Shown here: positions 16,043 to 24,726 of the stretch, piece after piece
How positions within the stretch are numbered: position 1 is the first letter of the stretch
Layout: the number at the start of each line of letters is the position of its first letter
From: an uncultured Paracoccaceae bacterium
GTDB lineage: Bacteria; Pseudomonadota; Alphaproteobacteria; Rhodobacterales; Rhodobacteraceae
NCBI GenBank assembly: GCA_938005545.1
Contig: CALKXV010000067.1
Location: 1 to 36,366 of the forward strand
Length of the DNA stretch: 36,366 nucleotides
Reading direction: 5' to 3'
Made by a program: the position numbers and the translations under genes
The notes under the pieces: generated by a model
Database searches by the model: none
Seen by the model: only the letters and a program-made list of their open reading frames with translations
Told to the model about the DNA's origin: nothing

Positions 16043-17956
16043 TCAGATCGGTTGCCAGTGCACCGCTGCGGGTTCAAGCGTGACGCCATCAAACGTGACG
16101 GGTTCGGGCGCATAGTTGAACATAAACCGATGGGTGTCGGTGTCGCGGACGCGCAAGCCTTCGGGCAAGACCAGCGTTGCAATCCCTTCGGATTTGCAAA
16201 AGTCGGTCACCAAGGCGTCAAAGGCTTTTTCATCTGGCCACCCTGCAAGATAGTGCATCTTGCCCGACGACATCATCGCGGGACGCCCATCGTCGGTCTT
16301 CTTGCTGACATCTGCACTGCCTTCCAAATCCTCAAACCAGCGGATGAATTCACCGCCATTTTCCAAAGGAACCGTCGAGAATGGTGGCAAGCTTTCCACG
16401 CGAGCAACAGTGCAATCAAGGCTTGGCAAATTGGGCGGCATTGGCGTCGGGATGGTGAAGTCTTCGGTTTTGCTATTGGTCCGTGGTCCCAGAACGGCTG
16501 TACCGCTGAAGGTTTTGAGCGCTTTTTCCAGTGGGTTCGACAAGGCCAGAAGCCCCGGTACGAACACCAACTTGTATCCCTCAAGCGTGCCCACGTCAGA
16601 AGGCAGAATGTCAACGGAAAGACCTGCGCGGCGCAGCGCCTTGTACGTGTCAAAAACCAAGCCAAAGTACGTAAAATCAGCGCCTTGCGGCAAAGCGTCC
16701 CATGCCCAGCTTGAGGGGTAGTCAAAGACCAAAGCCACCTGCGCTTTGGCTGTTCCGGCATCGGGCATTTCTACCAGTTCTCGTGCAACTTCAGCTGCTT
16801 CACCAATGGCTGGTGCGTCTTTTCCATCGGGGCGTAGAAGACCGGCGTGCATCTGTTCCTGTGCGAACGGAGCCTGCCGCCAACGGAAGTAACAAACAGC
16901 TTCGGCACCGTGGGCAAAGGCCTCCCACGCCCAAAGTCGGGGCATGCCGTCCAAAGGTGCCAGATTCCAACCCGCCCAGTTTACCGGCCCGGGTTGCTGT
17001 TCCATGACCCATAAACGCCCCTGTCCGACAGAACGATAAAGATCGTGGTGGAACGCCTGTGCATCGGGATGACCTTGGCGGAGATATCGTTCTTGATCAT
17101 CCTCCGAAGCATCGAGCCGATCCAGTAGATACCCAAGCGGGTAACTGTCCCATGATGCGATGTCCAAATCTGCCGCTACGTCGAAGTGATCAAAGGACAG
17201 GACGCGGCACATGTAATTGTGGATCAGGGGCGCTTGGCTATGGCGACGCAGAATTTCGGCTTGGGCCCGGTTGAAACGCACGACCTGATCAGAGCTATAG
17301 CGCCGGAAGGCAAGCACGTGAGACGGGTTTGGTTGCGTGACTGTGAGGTTTGGCAATTCGATCTCGGAAAAATCCGTGTATTCCATCGACCAGAACACAT
17401 TACCCCAAGCGCGGTTTAATGCGTCCGGGGATTGATAGGTCTGCGCGCACCAATCTTGGAAACCCCTGCGCGCCGCATCTGAATAGCTGATGGCCGTGTC
17501 GTGGCAGCCGTATTCATTGTCAGTCTGCCACGCAACGACATGGGGATTAGACCCATAGCGTTCAGCCAAAAGCGTAACAATGCAGCGACAGTCTTCCAGA
17601 TATCCATCGTGAGAAAAGCAATAGTGTCGGCGTGATCCGAAACCGCGCGGATGGCCATTTTCATCAACTGCCAACATGTCCGGGTGTTTTGTCAGCATCC
17701 ATCGTGGCGGTGTCGCCGTCGGCGTGCCAAGTATGACTTTCAGACCCGCTTGGCCCAAGGTTTCAATCGCCCGGTCCAGCCATGCAAAATCCAATTGACC
17801 CGGTTGCGGTTCCAGTCGGGACCACGCGAATTCCCCGATGCGGACCCATGACAAACCGGCTTCGGCCATGCGGCGCGCATCATCGATCCAACCGTCTTCT
17901 GGCCAGTGTTCAGGATAATAGCAGACGCCAAGTTCTCGTTTCCGGGTGTCAGGCAT
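16043..17956 (-). CDS. Beta-galactosidase, glycoside hydrolase family 42
   Basis: A 637-residue GH42 enzyme expected to release terminal beta-galactose from oligosaccharides. It opens with the family's GVCYYPEHWPEDGWIDDARR. The acid/base is Glu148 in WQTDNEYGCH and the nucleophile is Glu319 in LWVMEQQPGPVNWA. The trimerisation-type domain follows at about 385-580, then a short C-terminal beta domain. GH42 members usually have a cysteine-ligated zinc; Cys113, Cys151 and others near GCHD are candidates. No signal peptide, so it acts in the cytoplasm on imported sugar. No sugar transporter is nearby, so the partner genes are elsewhere. GGAG precedes the start. Confidence 0.94.
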   Translation of the reverse strand: MPDTRKRELGVCYYPEHWPEDGWIDDARRMAEAGLSWVRIGEFAWSRLEPQPGQLDFAWLDRAIETLGQAGLKVILGTPTATPPRWMLTKHPDMLAVDENGHPRGFGSRRHYCFSHDGYLEDCRCIVTLLAERYGSNPHVVAWQTDNEYGCHDTAISYSDAARRGFQDWCAQTYQSPDALNRAWGNVFWSMEYTDFSEIELPNLTVTQPNPSHVLAFRRYSSDQVVRFNRAQAEILRRHSQAPLIHNYMCRVLSFDHFDVAADLDIASWDSYPLGYLLDRLDASEDDQERYLRQGHPDAQAFHHDLYRSVGQGRLWVMEQQPGPVNWAGWNLAPLDGMPRLWAWEAFAHGAEAVCYFRWRQAPFAQEQMHAGLLRPDGKDAPAIGEAAEVARELVEMPDAGTAKAQVALVFDYPSSWAWDALPQGADFTYFGLVFDTYKALRRAGLSVDILPSDVGTLEGYKLVFVPGLLALSNPLEKALKTFSGTAVLGPRTNSKTEDFTIPTPMPPNLPSLDCTVARVESLPPFSTVPLENGGEFIRWFEDLEGSADVSKKTDDGRPAMMSSGKMHYLAGWPDEKAFDALVTDFCKSEGIATLVLPEGLRVRDTDTHRFMFNYAPEPVTFDGVTLEPAAVHWQPI

Positions 17957-18106
17957 GGGGCAGGCTCCGTATCAACTGCGAGCTTCCTATGAGATTTTCC
18001 AAGAAGCGCAATAGGAACTGCGGTGCGGCGATTGGACTGGCGTTGCGCCATCGAGCGCTCAGGGTTCTCAATCAATCGATAACGCCAATAACCAATCAAA
18101 GTCGCT

Positions 18107-20542
18107 TTAAGACCGCATCCGTGTATGAGACGGGTCGTAAGGGCCGGCTGCGATTGTACGGGCCGCAACGGCCTCACCTAACACGTCGATGGTAAGCGCT
18201 GTTTCTGGTGCGGAAAATTCGGGGTCCACAAAGGCATAGGCAAGGTTTTGGCCCGTTCGATGCCCCATACTCCCAGACGTTACGGTGCCAACGATTCTGG
18301 ATTTGTCGCGCACCGAAGCGCCGGGTTGTGCTGGCCCTTGGGTTGCATCCACGACAAACGACACAAGACGACGTGTTTGCCCCGCGTCGATGCGTTTCAG
18401 CAATGCAGCTTTGCCAACAAAGTCGCCTTTTCCTAACGTCACAAACCGATCCAAACCCGTTTCAAAAGGGTCGAACTCCGTCAGAATATCTGCTTTCCAA
18501 TGCAAAAATCCTTTTTCCAACCGCATACTTTCGACTGCGCGCGATCCGAATAACTGAAGCCCGAAATCCTCGCCCGCCTTTCGCAACGCCACATAAGCTG
18601 CGTGCAGACTTTCGTTTGGCACGTGAATTTCATAGGCCAACTCGCCGGAAAAACTGATACCCATGACGGTGGCAGGCGCGATCCCGACATTGGCTTCGCG
18701 CACAGACAACCATGGGAACGCCGCGGCCGACCAATCGCCGCGTGCGGCTTTGGATAAGACATCGCGTGACTTTGGACCCGCAAGAACAAGGATGGTTTGC
18801 GCGTTGGTCAGCGAACGGATCGTGACGTCTTCATCATCGCGCAAATGCATTCGCAACCAATCCATGTCATGAAATTCCGAAGCAGCCGCCGAGCCGTACC
18901 ACACTCGATCTGGCCCGCGATCAGAGGCTGGAATATTCGCAATCGTTGCTTCGCTTTTCAGCATTCCGTAGTCGTTTAACAGATACCCAAGCCCGACACG
19001 CCCCGGTTTTTTGGTCACGGTTCCACAGATCATCCGGTCGAGAAAGCTGTGAATGTCCGCGCCCGTTAACTCGAAACGATTGAAGCCGGAGACTTCTGTC
19101 AGGCCCACACCGGTTTCGATGTTCCGAACTTCGGCGGCGACCAGTTCATCGACCTCGTTGAAGTGATAGCCATAGGTTTCTTTGAAGTCGGGCGTTGGCT
19201 TTATATATTCAATACGTTCCCAACCGTTGACCGTTCCAAATTCTGCCCCTTCGGCAGCGAGCACTGCCGTCAACGGCGTCGTCTTCATCGGGCGTCCGGC
19301 GGGCCGGTGTTCGTGTGGGAAATGAAACCGGAATTCGTTCTGATAATCCTCGACCGCCTTTAGCGCGGTCAGTTCAACCGTGGCGTGGTCGGTGAACCGG
19401 CGCGGGTCGATCACCCATGTGTCGTATTGCGCTTCGCCGTGAACAATTTGTTGCGCCAAAAGCCAACCATGGCCACCACCTTCACCCAATCCAGCGCGCA
19501 AGCCTATGATACAGAACGCATTTCTTTTTCCGGGGATCGGTCCGACCAAGGGTGCGCCATCGATGGTATAGGTGATCGGGCCGTTCACCACTTCACGAAT
19601 GCCAGTCTCCATCAACGCAGGCATACGTTCAAATGCGCCTTCCAATACGTCGGACACACGGTCCAGATCGTCAGGGCAAAGCGCGTTGGTGAAATGCGGA
19701 TCAATGCCATCCAGCCCCCATGTGCGACAGTCCTGTTCATAGAATCCAAGCAACAGGCCACCCTTTTCCTGACGGCTGTAGTAGTCGCTGATTGGGCAAC
19801 GCAAAAGCGGGATACGGTGCCCCGCTTCGACGATGGCGGGGATATCTTCAGTCAGAAAATACTGGTGTTCCATCGAAGCGACGGGATGGCTGATGCCCAT
19901 CATCGCACCAATTTCGTTACAGCGATAACCGCCCGCGTTCACCACGATCTCGGCCCGTACGTCACCCTTTTCGGTGTGCACGGTCCAGCTGTTATCGAGA
20001 TGTTGGGTCAACCCGGTAACGGGCGTGTGCCGGTTCACTTCGGCTCCAGCCAAACGCGCGCGACGCGCCAGCGCTTGGCACAGTTGAGCCGGATCAATAT
20101 GCCCATCCGTTGGATCCCAAAGACCGCCAAGAAAATTATCCCTCGAAATCAGTGGATGGCGGCGCGCACATTCTTTGGCATCGATCACTTCGAATTCAAC
20201 GCCCATCCCCGCAGCCATCGAAGCGAAATGCCGATAACCGTCCATCTGCGCTTCGGTGTTGGCCAACCGGATGCCACCATCGCCATAGTTATACCCGACG
20301 GGATAGTCCGGATCGTCTCGCAGGTCTTGATAAAGCGCAATCGAGTGGCTTTTCAGCCCAACCATCGTCTGGTTCATACCAAAGTTCGTGACCTGCGCCG
20401 CCGAATGCCATGTGGTCCCCGACGTCAGTTCGTCACGCTCGATCAGCATGACATCGTTCCAGCCTTCTTGGGTCAGATGGTACAGCGTCGAGCAACCGGC
20501 GATCCCGCCTCCGATCACTACAACTCTGGCTTGATCGCGCAT
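18107..20542 (-). CDS. DAO/GcvT-domain FAD-dependent demethylating dehydrogenase (dimethylglycine/sarcosine dehydrogenase-like)
   Basis: An 811-residue cytoplasmic flavoprotein. Residues 1-370 form the DAO-type FAD domain: VVVIGGGIAGCSTLYHL at the N-terminus and TSGTTWHSAAQ, where His46 is the likely covalent FAD attachment residue by family analogy. A linker FAO_M domain (about 370-430) follows, then GCV_T and GCV_T_C domains (about 430-800) that bind tetrahydrofolate and capture the released one-carbon unit. This architecture oxidises N-methyl amines such as dimethylglycine or sarcosine. Marine roseobacters carry many paralogues, so the exact substrate cannot be assigned. AAGGAA lies before the ATG. 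It is divergent from the AsmA gene across 172 bp. Confidence 0.88.
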   Translation of the reverse strand: MRDQARVVVIGGGIAGCSTLYHLTQEGWNDVMLIERDELTSGTTWHSAAQVTNFGMNQTMVGLKSHSIALYQDLRDDPDYPVGYNYGDGGIRLANTEAQMDGYRHFASMAAGMGVEFEVIDAKECARRHPLISRDNFLGGLWDPTDGHIDPAQLCQALARRARLAGAEVNRHTPVTGLTQHLDNSWTVHTEKGDVRAEIVVNAGGYRCNEIGAMMGISHPVASMEHQYFLTEDIPAIVEAGHRIPLLRCPISDYYSRQEKGGLLLGFYEQDCRTWGLDGIDPHFTNALCPDDLDRVSDVLEGAFERMPALMETGIREVVNGPITYTIDGAPLVGPIPGKRNAFCIIGLRAGLGEGGGHGWLLAQQIVHGEAQYDTWVIDPRRFTDHATVELTALKAVEDYQNEFRFHFPHEHRPAGRPMKTTPLTAVLAAEGAEFGTVNGWERIEYIKPTPDFKETYGYHFNEVDELVAAEVRNIETGVGLTEVSGFNRFELTGADIHSFLDRMICGTVTKKPGRVGLGYLLNDYGMLKSEATIANIPASDRGPDRVWYGSAAASEFHDMDWLRMHLRDDEDVTIRSLTNAQTILVLAGPKSRDVLSKAARGDWSAAAFPWLSVREANVGIAPATVMGISFSGELAYEIHVPNESLHAAYVALRKAGEDFGLQLFGSRAVESMRLEKGFLHWKADILTEFDPFETGLDRFVTLGKGDFVGKAALLKRIDAGQTRRLVSFVVDATQGPAQPGASVRDKSRIVGTVTSGSMGHRTGQNLAYAFVDPEFSAPETALTIDVLGEAVAARTIAAGPYDPSHTRMRS

Positions 20543-20714
20543 TTCGGGTTCCTTGTAAGATCAATTCGCACTTCGTGTGGACCAAACATCAAAGAGCCTA
20601 GAAGAACAATCCCGACGGCAACGGACAAAAGTTGATCAAAGGGGCCTTGTGCCGGGCTCGCAAAGCGTGGAACTCTGAAAGAGGGTCGCATGTGCTCTCG
20701 AAAGGAATTTTCCC

Positions 20715-22640
20715 GTGTTTAAGTTTCTGTTCCGCCTGATAGCGGTACTTGTTATACTGGTTGTTGTTTTGGTCGGAGGTTTGTTCCTGATTTCAGGCGA
20801 ACGTCTGGCAAAAATTGCAGGCGATCAGATCACCACGCTGACGGGACGGGACGTGTCTTTAAGTGGCTCGCTACGCCCGCAAATCTATCCCAATCTTGGG
20901 GTCCGCACCGGCGGGTTCGAAGTTGCCGGAACCTTAGGCGATGCGCCCGTGATCTCGGGCGAGGCCTTGTCGATCTCTGTTGGTCTGTGGCCGTTATTTT
21001 CTGGCAATGTCGATGTGCAGGAAATCAAACTGATCGACCCGGTTGTAAATCTGGTGAAAGACGCTGACGGCCAAGTGAATTGGGACGACGGCGACACCGA
21101 GCCAACCGCCGAAACTGGCGACTCCGAACTACCGGAGATCGTGTTGAACACACTTTCGATTGAAGGCGGAACGCTGAATTTCAAAGACGCCACAACCGGC
21201 ACCGATGTAAAAATCGAGGCATTGAACGTATTGGCCATGATGCCAAGCCCCGATGCACCCTTGACGCTTGAAACGACTTTCACGATCGACAAACAACCAG
21301 TTTCCGTGGATTTGGAAATCGCATCGCTGGCTGATTTGCTCGGCGGTTTGGCCACCGGGCTGACATTCGACGCTCAGGCGGGTCAAAACACCATCTCTTA
21401 TTCTGGAACGGCTTCGTCAGACGGACAACTTGAAGGAACTTTCGCCGCAAATCTACCAGCCCCCGGTGCGTTGATGGCACTTTCAGGCGGGGCCGCAACA
21501 GAGCTTCCGCCCGAGATCTTGCCAATCGAAGCCGCCGGAAACTTGTCGGTGCGACCCGATCAAGTTGATTTGGATGGCGGAAGTTACCGGTTTGGAAGCA
21601 ACCGCCTAAGCGGACCTGTTTCAGTGAACCTTGCCGGAACACCACTGATCAACGCAACACTGACCGCCAACGCCTTATCGCTAGCCTTTCTGTCAGCCGA
21701 AGAAGGAAGCGCCACCGAGCCCGCAGCAGGCGCCGGGTGGTCAAAAGACCCCATCGACGCCAGCGCTGTCGGGCTTTTCAATGCTGACATTCGCATCGAC
21801 GCAGCTCAGGTCGATTTGGGTACAACTGAAATGCGCGACGTCGCACTTGCCATCACCGTCGACAACGCGCGTGCGGTTGCAGAAATTCAACGCGCCCAAG
21901 CATTTGGCGGTGCATTGAACGGTCGGTTTGTCGTGAACAATCGCAATGGTCTAAGTGTCGCGGGCGCAATGGACGGGCGCACGGTCGCGATTCAGGCGCT
22001 TTTGACCGATCTTGCTGGCTTTGACCGGATGCGCGGTGCAGGCAACACCGAATTGTCGTTCCTTGGGTCCGGGCAGAACCTTGATCAGATCATGCGCAGC
22101 CTGTCGGGCGAAGGATATCTGGACATTGGGTCTGGTGATATCACCGGGTTCGATTTGGCCTCTTTGTTCAGCGGCAGCGAAGCCATCGGCGACACTGCAA
22201 CCACGATCTTTCAATCCTTAAAAGGGGCCTTCACGATCCAAGATGGTGTGCTGCGCAACGACGATCTTGAGATTTTGGCCTCGCTCTTTGAAGCGCACGG
22301 CGAAGGTGTCATCGATCTAGGGCGGCAATCCCTGAAATACGTTCTGACACCTCGTGTTTTTGAAACCGAAGTTACCAGGGGGTTCGCTATTCCTGTGCGT
22401 ATCGAAGGCCCTTGGTCGGGGCCAAGAATTTACCCGGATCTGGAGCATTTGGCGAAGCAGAAACTCGACGCCGAAAAGGCAAAGCTGGAAGCAGAAGCCA
22501 AAGCACGTCTTGAGGAAGAAAAAGCGAAGGTTGAGGAAAAAGTGCGCGCCAAGGTCGAAGAAAAGGTTCAGGAAAAGCTTGAAGACAAACTTGAAGACAA
22601 GCTGAAAGAAGGCTTGGGCGGACTTTTCGGAAGGAACTAG
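20715..22640 (+). CDS. AsmA-family inner-membrane-anchored periplasmic protein
   Basis: A 641-residue AsmA-type protein. Residues about 4-26 are a membrane anchor (FRLIAVLVILVVVLVGGLFL) followed by GERLAKIAGDQITTLTGRDV, the usual AsmA start. The body is a long beta-rich periplasmic region. The C-terminal AsmA_2-like part includes GYLDIGSGDITGFDLASLF and FEAHGEGVIDLGRQSLKYVL. Family members affect outer-membrane lipid homeostasis. The last 60 residues or so are an unusually charged Glu/Lys heptad-like stretch ending in a Gly-rich tip. The start is a GTG at 20715 with AAAGGAA upstream. Its stop is 10 bp from the convergent hydrolase. Confidence 0.9.
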   Translation: MFKFLFRLIAVLVILVVVLVGGLFLISGERLAKIAGDQITTLTGRDVSLSGSLRPQIYPNLGVRTGGFEVAGTLGDAPVISGEALSISVGLWPLFSGNVDVQEIKLIDPVVNLVKDADGQVNWDDGDTEPTAETGDSELPEIVLNTLSIEGGTLNFKDATTGTDVKIEALNVLAMMPSPDAPLTLETTFTIDKQPVSVDLEIASLADLLGGLATGLTFDAQAGQNTISYSGTASSDGQLEGTFAANLPAPGALMALSGGAATELPPEILPIEAAGNLSVRPDQVDLDGGSYRFGSNRLSGPVSVNLAGTPLINATLTANALSLAFLSAEEGSATEPAAGAGWSKDPIDASAVGLFNADIRIDAAQVDLGTTEMRDVALAITVDNARAVAEIQRAQAFGGALNGRFVVNNRNGLSVAGAMDGRTVAIQALLTDLAGFDRMRGAGNTELSFLGSGQNLDQIMRSLSGEGYLDIGSGDITGFDLASLFSGSEAIGDTATTIFQSLKGAFTIQDGVLRNDDLEILASLFEAHGEGVIDLGRQSLKYVLTPRVFETEVTRGFAIPVRIEGPWSGPRIYPDLEHLAKQKLDAEKAKLEAEAKARLEEEKAKVEEKVRAKVEEKVQEKLEDKLEDKLKEGLGGLFGRN

Positions 22641-22650
22641 GCGGCGGGTC

Positions 22651-23469
22651 TCAGCCAGCTTCGCCCGTTTCTTCAAAGAAGGCCCACGCGCGCGCCGTCC
22701 AACCCTGTGGCAAGCCGTGACCGCCGTTGTGTACATCTAATCGCACCGGTGCGCCGGTGCAGGACGCATCCCAAACACGGCTTCGATACGTGTCGTCGAT
22801 CTCAATCTCATCCGGATTGGATCGACACCCGTTGGCCTCGCGTGCGCGGTCCAGAATGTCCCAGACGCTGCCTTGGTGCCAGTCGCGGATGCCGCGGCCT
22901 TCGAATGGCACCTGTCCGTCGGCAAACCCATGAACCTGCATCACAGGCAAGCCCTTAAGACCCAAACACTCGGTTGCATTCGGGCGTCGCAATGCCCCCG
23001 CCACGCTCACCATACCTGCCAGTTTATCACCGGCCTCGCAGGCCAAAAGCCACGCCATCGACCCACCAGCAGAAAACCCGCCTGCATAAACACGATCCTT
23101 ATCCAGGTTGGCGCGCTTTGCAGCCGCTTCGAGCGACGCAAAAGCAAAGGCCACATCGTCACGGGGCGAACCCGTTCTCGCGGGATAAGACCGCGACCCA
23201 TCACTGTTGCGGAAACCGTTGGGGGCCAAAAGCGCAAAGCCTTTGTCCAGAAAATCTCGTTGCAGACCGCCGCCGCGATGGATTGAAGCTCCGTTGCCCC
23301 TATGGCCATGAAACCAGATCAACACAGGATGCGGGCCGTCACCCTCGGGCAAACGCAGATGATATTCACCGCCTTCAATCTCACACATGTCATTTGGCCC
23401 GCAATTTTGCGCAGCAATAGGCAGACTGAATGTGGAAAGTACGGCAGCAAGGGAAAAAATGCGGATCAA
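22651..23469 (-). CDS. Secreted PHB-depolymerase-like alpha/beta hydrolase
   Basis: A 272-residue exported esterase of the LpqC/esterase-PHB family. Residues 1-20 are a signal peptide (SLPIAA then Q). The oxyanion strand is LIWFHGHRGNG, the nucleophile Ser133 lies in GGFSAGGS, the acid is probably Asp184 in HGFADGQVPF, and the catalytic His251 is in NGGHGLPQGW. Several Cys (23, 29, 144, 168, 215, 237) suggest disulfides in the periplasm. The natural substrate is unknown; feruloyl or polyhydroxyalkanoate-type esters are both seen in the wider family. A related but broken copy lies 660 bp away on the other strand, so the pair may derive from a duplication. Confidence 0.88.
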   Translation of the reverse strand: MIRIFSLAAVLSTFSLPIAAQNCGPNDMCEIEGGEYHLRLPEGDGPHPVLIWFHGHRGNGASIHRGGGLQRDFLDKGFALLAPNGFRNSDGSRSYPARTGSPRDDVAFAFASLEAAAKRANLDKDRVYAGGFSAGGSMAWLLACEAGDKLAGMVSVAGALRRPNATECLGLKGLPVMQVHGFADGQVPFEGRGIRDWHQGSVWDILDRAREANGCRSNPDEIEIDDTYRSRVWDASCTGAPVRLDVHNGGHGLPQGWTARAWAFFEETGEAG

Positions 23470-23654
23470 TGGAGAGCCTCCGATACGAATTTTCGTGACG
23501 TTGCAAGCTTTGATCGCGTGGTCAATCGGCTTGCCATCACGTTTACGTTCGCATCTTTAGAAGGCGCTAGAAAACACAAAGTGTTGAGTGCGCGATAATT
23601 GTAACGGACGCCTTCGCCCGTTAGCTTTCCACAACCCAAGGCAAAGGATATCGC

Positions 23655-24119
23655 ATGGCACCGCAGGCTCAGCCTTTCACACGTCGGCACGCATTGATGT
23701 CTGTCGTATCGCTTGTCGCCAGCTTTGCAGCCTTGCCTTCATTCGCCGCAGGCCGGATCGCCAAATCAAAAAGCGGCATTGCCATAAAGGGCTATGACAC
23801 AACCGCGTACTTTAGTTCGGGCAAGGCACGCCCCGGGGCAGAACCTAACTCGGTGGAATGGAACGGAGCCATTTGGCAATTCGCAACGGCAGAAGACGCC
23901 GCAAATTTTGCAGCCAGACCCGAAGCCTTTGCACCTCAGTTTGGTGGATTTTGTACACGCGCGATGTCGTTGAAAAAAATCATTCCAGCCAATCCCGAAG
24001 TTTGGCGCATACACGGTAAAAAACTGTACATGTTTGCAAGGCCGATGGGCGGTACATTCTTCGACAAAAGCCCCGATGCGATGATCAAGAAAGCACAGGC
24101 CCATTGGGAAACGCTCTGA
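23655..24119 (+). CDS. YHS-domain exported protein
   Basis: A 154-residue protein with a twin-arginine-like start (FTRRHALMSVVSLVASFAAL, cut near SFAA) and a YHS-type domain. The domain shows IAIKGYDTTAYFSSGKARPG, WNGAIWQFATAEDAANFAARPEAFAPQFGGFC and a final DAMIKKAQAHW. Proteins of this class (YHS_dom_cont) are widespread in proteobacteria and are thought to bind metal or cofactor in the periplasm; the role is not established. AAAGGAT lies before the ATG. It is divergent from the intact hydrolase gene and lies 11 bp upstream of the broken hydrolase copy, with which it would be co-transcribed. Confidence 0.87.
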   Translation: MAPQAQPFTRRHALMSVVSLVASFAALPSFAAGRIAKSKSGIAIKGYDTTAYFSSGKARPGAEPNSVEWNGAIWQFATAEDAANFAARPEAFAPQFGGFCTRAMSLKKIIPANPEVWRIHGKKLYMFARPMGGTFFDKSPDAMIKKAQAHWETL

Positions 24120-24130
24120 TCGTTGGACCT

Positions 24131-24719
24131 ATGCGCTTAATATCCCTTCTTCTCATTCTCCTAACCTTTCCCGTGGCAGCTTTTGCCTGTGGCGCAAACA
24201 GTCGATGCGAAGTTCCAGGCGGATATTACCTCGCAGCAACGCCAGAAGGTTGGAATGGGAAAACGCCACACCCATTGGTGGTATATTTTCACGGCTGGAA
24301 CGGCTCGCCCGAAGGTACGTTTCGAAACCGTGGGAAGGTGCGTGGCGCAACCAGTCGTGGAGCCATCTTTGTCGCCCCTTTTGCGCAGACGGGATACTGG
24401 CGGCAAATGGGAAAAGGTCGTGCTGAAAAAGGCAGGGATGAAGCCGCCTATGTCCGGGCCGTCATGGACGACATCCGCCGCCGCTGGCCCATTGATGAGA
24501 CCCAAACATTGGCATCCGGTTTTTCACGCGGCGGGTCGATGGTTTGGAATGTTGCCTGTTACACAGGCGATCTGTTTCGGGCCTATGCACCGATTGCGGG
24601 CGGGTTTTGGCGATCCAACCCCAAGACGTGTCCAACAGGCCCGGTCAATTTGCGTCATATCCACGGGCTGTCCGACGGTGTCGGTCGCATTTGACGAGGT
24701 CGGAATATACAACAATTAA
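24131..24719 (+). pseudogene. Truncated and frameshifted PHB-depolymerase-like hydrolase
   Basis: The frame from the ATG at 24131 gives a signal peptide (LLLILLTFPVAAFA then C), CGANSRCEVPGGYYL, VVYFHGWNGSPEG, nucleophile GFSRGGSMVWN and the acid region LRHIHGLSDG. It then ends early at a TGA at 24692. Removing one base near 24684 restores similarity to the intact paralogue (DGVVAFDEVGIYNN compared with DGQVPFEGRGIRDW), but this second frame stops at 24717-24719. The paralogue continues for about 75 more residues, including the catalytic His. So both a frameshift and loss of the C-terminus are present. The break point lies eight bases from the end of the neighbouring, compositionally different two-gene unit. 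Confidence 0.8.
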
Positions 24720-24726
24720 TTTGCAC

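Noticed and set aside
19385-20635. 416-residue open frame on the plus strand
   Set aside because: It lies opposite the DAO/GcvT flavoprotein gene, has no recognisable motifs, and is a shadow of that strongly supported gene.
23510-23526. TTGATC....GGTCAA resembling an FNR/FnrL box upstream of the YHS gene
   Set aside because: The half-sites are two bases too far apart for the TTGAT-N4-ATCAA consensus and the right half is imperfect.
23573-23585. AACAC-AAA-GTGTT palindrome in the hydrolase/YHS divergent gap
   Set aside because: Only five bases per arm and no second copy nearby; too easily chance to call an operator.
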